IMG/VR virus record: IMGVR_UViG_3300025133_000681 | Span: 1 to 21,715 of that record | Source: a virus | Strand: one strand, 5' to 3' | Length of the DNA: 21,715 nt | Shown: one piece after another, positions 7,506 through 14,307 of the stretch | Position numbering within the stretch: position 1 is the stretch's first letter | Layout of the letters: every line of letters begins with the position of its first letter | Position numbers and translations under genes: made by a program | Notes under the pieces: generated by a model | Told to the model about the DNA's origin: nothing | Seen by the model: the letters and a program-made list of their open reading frames with translations, nothing else | The model's database searches: none

Positions 7506-10500
7506 TTAAGTAAGTTGTTCTTCTATCCCTACAGATATTTCTTCTTCACCACTTGTTTTTGTACCAAGCCACTCTAAAGCTTCTTCTCTGGTAAGTCCAT
7601 ATGTATCCATTAAAATTTTAACATTAGGATCTTCTTTTTTTCCTATTTTACCTAATAATAAATCGAATCTCTTTTTTTCTTCTTCTTTCTTTTGTTCTGG
7701 TGTAATTACTTCTTCTTGTATATCTTCAACTTCTATATCAGATCCATAATCTATATTAACATCAGGCGTATTTAGAGTTAGTCCTCCTCTATCACCTACT
7801 TGATAACTAAGACCATCTCTAGTTGTAAGAGTTCCTACAGTTTTTTCACCACCAAAATAAGATATAGCTGCTTTAGCTGCTAGAGGTGCTACTGTTCCTA
7901 CTATTGCTGATGCAAATTTATTATTAGGTGTAAAACTTGCACCTTTTTCTATAAGCATATTATTTAAACGATCTATATTTTCAGGTGTCATGTTTCGTGT
8001 AACACTAGCCATATCAAAACCTTTATCAATAAGACCTTTTAATCCTTCTCTTTCTTTTGGTTTCTTTCTATTCTTAAACCATTCTCCTAAACCTAACCCA
8101 ATACCAGTACCTTTTTCTAAAAGATCTTGTAAAGTTCCTGCTGGCCCACCATAACTATAACCCCCATAAAAAGCATCTCTCATTCCTTGTATACCACCCG
8201 GAGTAGCCATAGCCGATGCTAATGTAGATTGAGCTTGATTAATATCATAACCATCTCTAATTAAATCATTTAAATAAGCTGTTTGCCAAGGCTCATATCC
8301 ATACTTATCTAAACTTCTTTCATATTCTTCTTTTGTTGGAATAGATGTTCTTTGATCAGTAACAGTACGAGTAGTACCTTTTAAATATCCTATTCTTCTA
8401 TCTGCTTCATCTTTTTCTGCTGCTGCTCTCTGTGCATCTCTAATAGCTGCAATTTCAGGTGCATTATAACCTAACTCAGAATCTGCTGCTAAATCAGATA
8501 ATTGTGGAGAAGGCCCATAAGCTTGAGATAATTGGTCTAGTTGATCTTGATTATAAGTATCACCAGCAGCTTCTTGTTGATCATCTCCAAAACTAAGTCC
8601 AAGACCACCCGTAAATCTATAGACAGTAGGAAGACCACCACCAGTTTTTCTTGTACTCACAGGACCATCAAGTATTTCTTTAGCTGCAGCTATGGCTTCT
8701 CTTACTGTATTATCAAGATTTGGGCCTCCTCTATCAAACTTATTTGACTGTATACCTGTCATGGGATTTGTTATATTACGCCATACCCTACTAAAGTCAG
8801 GTCTACTTAAATCTCCTAATTTTTTATCTAGTAAGTTTTCATCTATTTTAGGTGATGAATCCTCTATTGGTGTAGGTGGTGGATTTGAAGCAGCAGGAAG
8901 TGAAGGAGTAAAACCAAAATCAAAATTATAGCTTCTATTATTAGTAGGTCCGATCCAGCTAGATGTTCCACTTGGTCTTTGAGTAGTACCAGTTGAACCC
9001 CTTTCTTGACCACGCCAGAGTTGTGTTATTGCAGCACTATTTAACATATTGTCTCTTTCTTTTGCTGCTAATTCTTTATTTATTTGTTCTACTGATTTAG
9101 GTCTCCATGTATCTCCTCTACTAGTTGGAGGTGCTTGCCACACATCTTCATTTGGATCTACAGTACCCGGATCTACATTACCCGGATCTGCTGGACCATA
9201 TACATCTGCATATGCTTGAGCATCAGCATCATCCATAAAACCACCATTTTCTCTATAAACAGTAGGAAGACCACCATTGGCAAAAGCACTGGTAGCATTT
9301 GGATCAGCAAAAGCACTTCTACGTTTACGATCACGAAATGTCATATAGGCATCATCAAGCCCACCACCATATTGCATTGGCATTATTTGCCCTCCTTCTT
9401 TAAATGCTACTATACTTCCAATATCTGTCTCTGTAGTAAATCCTTTTTTATATTCAGATAAAGTAGGCTTTCTAGATCCTTTAGCAAATACAAGAGGACC
9501 AACCTGTATTAATTCATCTGCTTTTTGTAAAGCCTGACCTGTGGCTTTATCATAAAAGTAACTTCCTCTATAAGGATTCATTCCTACTTGAACCCATTCT
9601 TCTCCTGCATCATCAATATACTTACCATCTTTCTTATTCTTTAATAATCGTTCAGCAAAAGAAGCTGTGTCTTCATCTGGTGCATTAGTCCAATTACCTT
9701 CTATTCTTGCAAAAGGACTCTTATTACCTCCTTGAGCTATTTTTAATGCTTTTTTTGGTTTATCTTTAGCTGGTGTACCAAACACAATATTTTTTAATCT
9801 AGCAGTCTTGCCATATCCTATTGATTTACCTACAGTACCAGATTCATGTACAGATACTATCCATTTACCATATCTATTATAGGCTGGTATATCTAATCTT
9901 GTAGCTAATCTAGTTCCTTCTGGTATATTTTTATTTAATCCTATTATTCCTATTTGAACTTTATTTTTATCTAATGCTCCTACTATTTCTTCAAATGTTG
10001 GAACATCTACTATCTTATCTATAGGTTTAATTGGAAGAGATTGTTTAACTGTATCTCTAAATTGTTTTCCTTTTATTTCTCCTGATTCCAAATCTTTAGC
10101 AGCTTGTTTTACTAAAGGATCTTGAACTTGTCTTTTACTAACTTTATTTGCTGGATTTGCTTTCCATGCTTTACCATAATCATCTAATTTTTTTTCAGAT
10201 TCAAGTATAGAAGATAAACCTTTATCTATTTCTTTACCAGCAGATCTAATCTTAGCTGAACCGGGAATAACAACTCCAGCCATACCGCCAGCCATCTGTG
10301 CTAAACCTGATAAGATATTACCTTCTGATGTCTTCTTTGATCCTTCTACCATTTCCTTTATATCAGCAGCAGGACTTATTGTTTCTGCTACTGTTATTAT
10401 ACTCTTAGATAGATCTTCTGGTTTAGGTACATTAAGACCAAGTTTACGCATAACAGTTAAGGGGCTTTCAGATGCATCATCAAAAACCTCTTTTGCTAAT

Positions 10501-10529
10501 CCTATTGCTCTATTGAATACTTCAGACAT
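7506..10529 (-). CDS. Large putative internal virion or polyvalent-like protein (1007 aa)
   Basis: A 1007-residue protein lies between terL and portal. The N-terminus has helices and a short Gly/Ala hydrophobic patch (LAQMAGGMAGVVIPG, about 76-90). Residues about 177-360 hold a compact domain (RLATRLDIPAYNRYGKWIVSV, GYGKTARLKNIVFG, NKSPFARIEGNW, GMNPYRGSYFYDKATG, QVGPLVFAKG). To my reading this resembles modules recurring in phage and mobile-element 'large polyvalent proteins', though I cannot run the search. Residues 375-650 are low complexity, Gly/Asn/Pro-rich, with the motif GGLPTVYR twice (about 419-426 and 631-638), each followed by GG and then an acidic stretch ending YGP. The C-terminus is helical and acidic. 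It could be an ejected internal protein. It is more AT-rich than the portal. AAGGGGA precedes the start. Confidence 0.6.
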   Translation of the reverse strand: MSEVFNRAIGLAKEVFDDASESPLTVMRKLGLNVPKPEDLSKSIITVAETISPAADIKEMVEGSKKTSEGNILSGLAQMAGGMAGVVIPGSAKIRSAGKEIDKGLSSILESEKKLDDYGKAWKANPANKVSKRQVQDPLVKQAAKDLESGEIKGKQFRDTVKQSLPIKPIDKIVDVPTFEEIVGALDKNKVQIGIIGLNKNIPEGTRLATRLDIPAYNRYGKWIVSVHESGTVGKSIGYGKTARLKNIVFGTPAKDKPKKALKIAQGGNKSPFARIEGNWTNAPDEDTASFAERLLKNKKDGKYIDDAGEEWVQVGMNPYRGSYFYDKATGQALQKADELIQVGPLVFAKGSRKPTLSEYKKGFTTETDIGSIVAFKEGGQIMPMQYGGGLDDAYMTFRDRKRRSAFADPNATSAFANGGLPTVYRENGGFMDDADAQAYADVYGPADPGNVDPGTVDPNEDVWQAPPTSRGDTWRPKSVEQINKELAAKERDNMLNSAAITQLWRGQERGSTGTTQRPSGTSSWIGPTNNRSYNFDFGFTPSLPAASNPPPTPIEDSSPKIDENLLDKKLGDLSRPDFSRVWRNITNPMTGIQSNKFDRGGPNLDNTVREAIAAAKEILDGPVSTRKTGGGLPTVYRFTGGLGLSFGDDQQEAAGDTYNQDQLDQLSQAYGPSPQLSDLAADSELGYNAPEIAAIRDAQRAAAEKDEADRRIGYLKGTTRTVTDQRTSIPTKEEYERSLDKYGYEPWQTAYLNDLIRDGYDINQAQSTLASAMATPGGIQGMRDAFYGGYSYGGPAGTLQDLLEKGTGIGLGLGEWFKNRKKPKEREGLKGLIDKGFDMASVTRNMTPENIDRLNNMLIEKGASFTPNNKFASAIVGTVAPLAAKAAISYFGGEKTVGTLTTRDGLSYQVGDRGGLTLNTPDVNIDYGSDIEVEDIQEEVITPEQKKEEEKKRFDLLLGKIGKKEDPNVKILMDTYGLTREEALEWLGTKTSGEEEISVGIEEQLT

Positions 10530-10547
10530 TATTTCCCCTTTGACTTT

Positions 10548-10576
10548 ATTATAACACAGTTTCTTGGAAACCGCAA
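10548..10576 (-). promoter_or_regulatory. Sigma70-like leftward promoter for the 1007-aa gene and portal
   Basis: On the minus strand TTGCGG (10576-10571) is followed after exactly 17 bases by a perfect TATAAT (10553-10548). Predicted start near 10541 gives a leader of about 12 bases that contains the ribosome site AAGGGGA and the ATG at 10529. The site fills the 48-base gap after terL. The same TTGnG(A/G) plus 17 plus TATAAT layout occurs before terL and before the scaffold gene. Confidence 0.5.
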
Positions 10577-10577
10577 A

Positions 10578-12116
10578 TTAAAAAGTCCAGTAAGTACTCC
10601 GCTCTTGTTTTGGAGGGTCATCCCAATCGGGATCATCGGGGTGTTCTAAGTGCCATGACTCCTTCATATAGTGGACTGCCATTGTCATGGCATCCACCTG
10701 ATCATCATGAGCAGCGTTGGGAAACCGTATTAATTCCTCTATGAGGTCTTCTGACCACTTTTTGTTACTGGGTATCCACACTCTTCCTGCTTCCATGATA
10801 GGTGAAGCTGCGTAAACTCTGGATACCTTATCTCTATCTGGGGTGTATTCCATAACAGGCAACCCTGCTCTTCGCATATCTTGGATGAGTGACTGACCAC
10901 TTGCCTTCTTCTCTATCATACACACATCTGGCTTGTTATCAGCGTACAATCTCTGTGCAAGCTTGCGTAGTTCTGGGTATTCATATCGACCTTTGATGTT
11001 ACCTAGCAGAATTAGGTGGGGTGCTGCACCTTCGTATCCCTGTTCATCTTGATCATAGAGATAAAATATGCCCCATGTCTGGATGACACTGTAATCAGCC
11101 GTAGTTTTAGTGGAAAATGCAGTATCATACGTCTGAATTACGAAATCACAAGAAGGAGGCTCTTCATCTTCCCACATTTGCAACCATTTCTTCTTAATCA
11201 GGCCACCTTCTTCAGGTGTAGGGTCTTGCATGTAGAGGGAGTTCCAATATCGGCTACCATTACTTGCTTTTATTTCGTGTTCATCTACCCGGAGGACTTC
11301 TTCTGGCTTCCATTCAGGAAAATAGCTGCCACCTACAGGTAATTCCAGCAATTCTGCTGCATCTTCGTCCAGCCATGCAGGTATTTTTACTACTTCCCAA
11401 GGGATAATGTCGTAGTCACCTGCATTTTCCTCTTGTTTCAAGAGCCAACCGCATAGATCATCGTAGTGATACCTAGTATTAATGATTAATATGGAACCAT
11501 TAGGCATAATCCGTGTACGTAGACCAGCAGGATACCATTCTTTTACATATCGTCTACCTGCTTCTGAGTAGGAATCTTCTTCAGACATCACATCATCAAG
11601 GATTGCAATGTGCGCTCCACGACCCGCAATTTGAGATCTCACTCCAGCAGCATAATACATACCACCTTGGTTGGTTTTCCACTTACCTGCTGCTCTGACA
11701 TCGCTTCTTAGCTGCACACCTCTGAAGATCTTCTGGAAATCTTCTGTGCTTACGATGTCTCTGACAGATCTGCCGAAGTCAGAGGACAACTGATCACTGT
11801 GAGACACTGTGAGTATCTCATGTTCTGGGTGTCTACCTATATACCATGCAGGAAATAGCTTAGAACACAACACTGATTTAGAGGAACGAGGTGGTAGGAA
11901 GACCATCAACCTTCTGATCTTACCTTCTTCTAACTCTTTTAGCTTATTGGAGATAACTTTGATATGATTTCCCATCTTAAAGTCAGACACAATAGAAGGA
12001 GCCATGAGCTTAACGAAGGTGAGGAAATCGTCTTTTGATTGTTCTTCTACTTTTTGAGATAAGAATCCTTTAAGACTAATGAAAGATTCTAAAGCTGTTT
12101 GATTAATTTCTTTCAT
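10578..12116 (-). CDS. terL: Terminase large subunit
   Basis: The 512-residue product is the DNA packaging motor: an N-terminal ATPase and a C-terminal RNase H-like nuclease. Visible motifs are the deviant Walker A LPPRSSKS (74-81), Walker B ILDD (172-175) and the coupling motif NTRYHYDDL (213-221). Nuclease acids are D331 in TYDTAFS, E402 in MIEKKASGQSL and D475 in HDDQVDAMTMA. Length is normal and all catalytic positions are present. It is first in the leftward late module. No Shine-Dalgarno sequence precedes the ATG at 12116, and a promoter lies so close that the message may be leaderless. No small terminase subunit is recognised next to it. Confidence 0.95.
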   Translation of the reverse strand: MKEINQTALESFISLKGFLSQKVEEQSKDDFLTFVKLMAPSIVSDFKMGNHIKVISNKLKELEEGKIRRLMVFLPPRSSKSVLCSKLFPAWYIGRHPEHEILTVSHSDQLSSDFGRSVRDIVSTEDFQKIFRGVQLRSDVRAAGKWKTNQGGMYYAAGVRSQIAGRGAHIAILDDVMSEEDSYSEAGRRYVKEWYPAGLRTRIMPNGSILIINTRYHYDDLCGWLLKQEENAGDYDIIPWEVVKIPAWLDEDAAELLELPVGGSYFPEWKPEEVLRVDEHEIKASNGSRYWNSLYMQDPTPEEGGLIKKKWLQMWEDEEPPSCDFVIQTYDTAFSTKTTADYSVIQTWGIFYLYDQDEQGYEGAAPHLILLGNIKGRYEYPELRKLAQRLYADNKPDVCMIEKKASGQSLIQDMRRAGLPVMEYTPDRDKVSRVYAASPIMEAGRVWIPSNKKWSEDLIEELIRFPNAAHDDQVDAMTMAVHYMKESWHLEHPDDPDWDDPPKQERSTYWTF

Positions 12117-12123
12117 ACTATAT

Positions 12124-12152
12124 ATTATACACTATATTATATAATATCACAA
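12124..12152 (-). promoter_or_regulatory. Leftward promoter of terL, possibly giving a leaderless mRNA
   Basis: On the minus strand TTGTGA (12152-12147) is followed after 17 bases by TATAAT (12129-12124). The usual start distance places +1 at about 12117, one base from the A of the terL ATG (12116). That would leave no room for a ribosome site, matching the absence of one. The region is very AT-rich, so a chance match cannot be excluded. Confidence 0.5.
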
Positions 12153-12201
12153 GTACTAATTAATATTAATTTAATTATAATAGAGATAATAAGAAGTTAT
12201 A

Positions 12202-12264
12202 TCATAGTATCTCTTAATTACTTCTTAGTACCTCTTAGTTATTTCTTAGTACCTCTTAGTTACT
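12202..12264. repeat. Three tandem 21-bp direct repeats (array A)
   Basis: Units lie at 12202-12222, 12223-12243 and 12244-12264. Units 2 and 3 share TCTTAGTACCTCTTAGTTA and differ only near the end; unit 1 is a diverged copy (TCATAGTATCTCTTAATTA). The last unit runs into CTTAGT-T-ACTAAG, a small palindrome. The 21-bp period equals two turns of B-DNA, which would place bound proteins on one face. An iteron or operator role is inferred. Confidence 0.8.
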
Positions 12265-12553
12265 AAGAAGACCGCAGATTAGTATTCTAATTTACCCCCT
12301 TAGTTTTGGTAGACTTTACTCCTTCCCCATTCTTTACCACACATGCGAGACTACGCAGTTTTTTGGGTGGGGGATCTAAAAAGTCCTATATAGAACCTAT
12401 ATAATGATTAAATAGATATCTTAATTGTCATCCTCCTTATTTCTGTTTTAGTTTCATTTGTAACTAATCCCATGCATTCCCTAGGCTTCATAATTCCAGA
12501 CAAAAAATAAATGATGATTTCCTAGCAATTCGGCAACCGCAAATGATGATAAT

Positions 12554-12575
12554 TTTTCAGTAGTACTACTGAAAA
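12554..12575. promoter_or_regulatory. 22-bp perfect palindrome, CAGTAGTACTACTG family, copy 1
   Basis: The core CAGTAGTACTACTG is flanked by TTTT and AAAA, giving a 22-bp perfect dyad, the longest of the family. It lies about 190 bases upstream of the first rightward gene and just ahead of a weak promoter-like sequence. A dimeric DNA-binding protein site is the simplest reading; as RNA it would form a 9-bp stem with a GUAC loop. Confidence 0.75.
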
Positions 12576-12586
12576 TTGATTAGCTA

Positions 12587-12614
12587 TTGTAATTTGTTTC
12601 AGAATGTTGATAAT
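12587..12614 (+). promoter_or_regulatory. Weak rightward promoter candidate
   Basis: TTGTAA (12587-12592), 16 bases, then GATAAT (12609-12614). Both boxes deviate from consensus and the spacer is one short, so this is only a candidate. It is listed because the rightward gene at 12762 needs a promoter in this gap and the palindrome at 12554-12575 lies immediately upstream. Confidence 0.28.
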
Positions 12615-12700
12615 GGGAGATAAGCAAGGACAAGCTCTGTTATTAGGTGGCAAGCCCTCCCATAAGCTCCCATCTATAATCCCGAAGAACTAGTAGGGAG
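12613..12700 (+). other. Leader with alternative pairing segments
   Basis: ATGGGAG (12613-12619) can pair with either of two CTCCCAT copies (12657-12663 and 12667-12673). A further GGGAG (12696-12700) can compete for the same CTCCC segments. Such mutually exclusive pairings in the leader of the 12762 gene could form a switch or a structured regulatory RNA. No known riboswitch is recognised, and short G- and C-rich words can match by chance. Confidence 0.3.
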
Positions 12701-12761
12701 TTATGCAAACTAAAAAAAATTCTTGCTTATATCTTTAACTCTTAACGAGGAATTTTTTATT

Positions 12762-13415
12762 ATGGAAAATTTTAATTTAAAGAACGCTAGTGAGACTGTT
12801 TTTTCTCAGTGGTCAAACTATGAGAAGAACAAGAAAGCTATCAAGGACGCTACTGTAGAACGTGACAGCGGTTTAATTGGTGCTTTCTCACATCTTGCTT
12901 ACATAGGAACGAACCTCGATCTAACGTCTAAAGATAATGCTATCCGCAAGGAAGCTAAAACCGAACAAGCTCACATCTTGGCAAAAATTGAAGATAAGTT
13001 TTCAGTATCTTCCCGAGAAGTGGCTCAGTCTTTCATGAATAAGTTTAATAAGACCTATCGTAAAAGCTTGGTTTTAGCTGATGGTGGAGAGCATAACACT
13101 GTTGAATTTATCCTAGAAATTTTTGTAGAAGAAAACTTAAAATCATGGGATAGCTTTCGCAACTATCAAAATGTAGTTGTTGAAGAAAAACTCGACAGCG
13201 AAGCTTCTCAAGTTTTTGATGAAATTTTAATTACTTTTGATAAATCAGATTATTCTGATGAAATTGAAGTTTTTGAAACGGATCTTAAAAAATTAATGCT
13301 TAAGCTTCAAAAGATGAAAGCTAAAAAGCAAGCGGATCTAATCAAGGAAGCGGAGCAAGCTGTAGAAGAAACTAAAAAGCAAGCAAAGCCTAAAGAATTG
13401 GCAATGGTTGCTTAA
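12762..13415 (+). CDS. Unrecognised early protein with coiled-coil C-terminus (217 aa)
   Basis: The first rightward gene stands alone as a unit between a control region and a strong terminator. The 217-residue product starts MENFNLKNASETVFSQWSNYEKNKK. It is mostly helical and charged, with no Cys and no membrane segment. Residues about 95-130 (VAQSFMNKFNKTYRKSLVLADGGEHNTVEF) look globular. The last 50 are Lys/Glu/Ala coiled coil. Start: a longer TTG frame from 12723 exists, but GAGGA precedes the ATG at 12762. Its own transcription unit, palindromes on both sides and the abundance-type terminator suggest a strongly expressed early protein, perhaps DNA-binding or the regulator of the palindromes. 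That is inference only. Confidence 0.8.
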   Translation: MENFNLKNASETVFSQWSNYEKNKKAIKDATVERDSGLIGAFSHLAYIGTNLDLTSKDNAIRKEAKTEQAHILAKIEDKFSVSSREVAQSFMNKFNKTYRKSLVLADGGEHNTVEFILEIFVEENLKSWDSFRNYQNVVVEEKLDSEASQVFDEILITFDKSDYSDEIEVFETDLKKLMLKLQKMKAKKQADLIKEAEQAVEETKKQAKPKELAMVA

Positions 13416-13420
13416 CTAAT

Positions 13421-13460
13421 AAAGCCCCTAATCATTAATTTGGTTAGGGGCTTTTTTTTT
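13421..13460 (+). terminator. Strong intrinsic terminator
   Basis: AAAGCCCCTAA (13421-13431) pairs with TTAGGGGCTTT (13444-13454), extended by one G-U and one G-C pair, with an 8-base loop and a run of T to 13460. It lies six bases after the stop of the 12762 gene and ends that unit. Confidence 0.92.
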
Positions 13461-13468
13461 GCTTAATT

Positions 13469-13486
13469 TTCAGTAGTACTACTGAA
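13469..13486. promoter_or_regulatory. Palindrome of the CAGTAGTACTACTG family, copy 2
   Basis: An 18-bp perfect dyad (TT, core, AA) lies nine bases after the terminator at 13421-13460 and about 35 bases before the second 21-bp repeat array. Confidence 0.75.
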
Positions 13487-13520
13487 TAAAGAATTGGAGT
13501 GAAAAATTTTTACATAATAT

Positions 13521-13592
13521 TATGAGTTGAAACAATATTCATATGAGTTGAAACAATATTCATATGAGTTGAAACAATATTCATATGAGTTG
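13521..13592. repeat. Tandem 21-bp direct repeats (array B), three perfect units plus a partial
   Basis: Identical units at 13521-13541, 13542-13562 and 13563-13583, each beginning TATGAGTTGAAACAATATTC, followed by a 9-base partial unit to 13592. There are no spacers. The array lies between a terminator and a sigma70 promoter (13622-13650), so an activator, repressor or replication-initiator site is plausible. The sequence differs from array A but the 21-bp period is the same. Confidence 0.92.
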
Positions 13593-13621
13593 GACACACT
13601 ACAAGGTGACCTGAAAATCTA

Positions 13622-13650
13622 TTGACTATCTTAATACTTTGTAGTATAGT
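13622..13650 (+). promoter_or_regulatory. Strong sigma70-type promoter
   Basis: TTGACT (13622-13627), a 17-base spacer, then TATAGT (13645-13650): five of six matches at each box and ideal spacing. The predicted start is near 13657, upstream of the gene at 13716. Array B ends 29 bases upstream of the -35 box and palindrome copy 3 lies in the transcribed leader, so regulation from both sides is possible. Confidence 0.75.
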
Positions 13651-13689
13651 ACTTATAAATAAAGATAATGTTTACAATTACTTAGAGGA

Positions 13690-13709
13690 TTTCAGTAGTA
13701 CTACTGAAA
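13690..13709. promoter_or_regulatory. Palindrome copy 3, lying between ribosome site and start codon
   Basis: A 20-bp perfect dyad (TTT, core, AAA). On the message it would fold into a stem with a GUAC loop. The only good ribosome site, AGAGGA (13684-13689), ends immediately before it and the ATG follows at 13716. Folding the palindrome would bring the two to about six bases apart, the normal distance; unfolded they are 26 apart. Confidence 0.7.
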
Positions 13710-13715
13710 AATGAC

Positions 13716-13979
13716 ATGAAAAAATATGAAACACATATAGGCAGAGAAATAAAAACAACTGCCAAACAACATAGGCTAAAAAGAATTTGGAAGCGTGAGC
13801 AAGAAACCAAATTCAAAATGGCTAAAGGTGCAGGAAAAGATAGCAAAAAATTAACTGTTTTTGATCCTACTGCACAAGTTATGGATCTGATTAAGAATGA
13901 TCCTAATGCTCAAGGATTACTAGGAACTAGGGAAGCTCATATACAATTTGGATCAAGGGATGTATTTGATAATTGCTAA
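13716..13979 (+). CDS. Small basic hypothetical protein (87 aa)
   Basis: The 87-residue protein has a very basic first half (KQHRLKRIWKREQETKFKMAKGAGKDSKK). Its second half is neutral to acidic (FDPTAQVMDLIKNDPNAQGLLG) and ends HIQFGSRDVFDNC. A nucleic-acid-binding role for the basic half is possible; no family recognised. An ATG five bases earlier (13711) runs into a stop after two codons. The ribosome site is separated from the start by palindrome copy 3. It is the first gene after the strong promoter at 13622 and is closed by a terminator, forming a one-gene unit. Confidence 0.65.
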   Translation: MKKYETHIGREIKTTAKQHRLKRIWKREQETKFKMAKGAGKDSKKLTVFDPTAQVMDLIKNDPNAQGLLGTREAHIQFGSRDVFDNC

Positions 13980-14018
13980 CAACATAATTTACTAAACTGG
14001 GATTACCCATTACGGCTA

Positions 14019-14056
14019 GGCGTATCAATCAAATAAGATTGGTGCGTCTTTTTTTT
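14019..14056 (+). terminator. Intrinsic terminator with wobble pairs
   Basis: GGCGTATCAATC (14019-14030) pairs with GATTGGTGCGTC (14037-14048) across a 6-base loop, using three G-U pairs, followed by eight T (14049-14056). It ends the 13716 unit. The G-U pairs make it directional: the opposite strand would have A-C mismatches. Confidence 0.88.
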
Positions 14057-14076
14057 AACTTTAACTAAAAAAAAAA

Positions 14077-14094
14077 TTCAGTAGTACTACTGAA
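14077..14094. promoter_or_regulatory. Palindrome of the CAGTAGTACTACTG family, copy 4
   Basis: An 18-bp perfect dyad 20 bases after a terminator, preceded by a run of A and followed within 8 bases by the AAGGAG site of the gene at 14113. No separate promoter is clear between terminator and gene, so the palindrome may be part of the promoter or the site of a factor that allows read-through. Confidence 0.75.
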
Positions 14095-14112
14095 AATTAA
14101 GGAGAATATCAA

Positions 14113-14307
14113 ATGACATTTAAACAATGGCTAAACGATTGCGACATATTAGTCAGCAATAAAATCGGATTAGGTATTGATTGTTTACCTGATGCTAACT
14201 GGCGTGATATGTATGATGATGGTATTGAACCGTCACTTGCTATTGATGATGCTTACAATGACTACTGGTCTGATGAGTTACCAGAAGAACTATGGTATGG
14301 AGAATAA
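14113..14307 (+). CDS. Small acidic phage protein, DUF5419-like (64 aa)
   Basis: The 64-residue acidic protein starts MTFKQWLNDCDILVSNKIG. It carries CLPDANWRDMYDDGIEPSLAIDDA, a pattern I associate with a short phage family of unknown function (often labelled DUF5419); this family name is from memory and unverified. AAGGAG precedes the ATG. It is the first gene of the long 14113-15899 cluster and ends one base before the next start. Confidence 0.7.
   Translation: MTFKQWLNDCDILVSNKIGLGIDCLPDANWRDMYDDGIEPSLAIDDAYNDYWSDELPEELWYGE

Larger units (their letters stand above)
12117..12761. other. Divergent intergenic control region (645 bases)
   Basis: No credible gene is seen in either strand between the leftward terL and the rightward 217-residue gene. 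From left to right it holds the terL promoter, an AT-only-like tract (12117-12200), and a three-unit 21-bp direct repeat (12202-12264). Next are a pyrimidine-rich then G-rich patch (about 12290-12375, ending in GGGTGGGGGATC), a 22-bp palindrome (12554-12575) and a foldable leader (12613-12700). Direct repeats beside an AT-rich tract are the usual make-up of an iteron-type replication origin, and also of an operator region. Which one applies is unknown. Confidence 0.6.

Noticed and set aside
8541-9461. Plus-strand frames inside the 1007-residue gene
   Set aside because: They mirror the low-complexity coding of the minus-strand gene, being rich in Ile, Ser and Thr, and lack ribosome sites.
10569-12545. 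Recurring ACCGCAAAT words (10570, 12272 and 12536 regions)
   Set aside because: Only the first has a matching -10 box; the other two show no promoter or symmetry.
12509-12550. Two copies of AAATGATGAT
   Set aside because: They are short, AT-rich and not part of any array or dyad.
12703-12738. Tiny frame MQTKKNSCLYL before the 12762 gene
   Set aside because: It has only 11 codons, and GGGAG is two bases from the ATG, too close for a normal site; the frame is likely chance.
13521-13592. CRISPR array
   Set aside because: The repeats are contiguous with no unique spacers and no cas gene is near.
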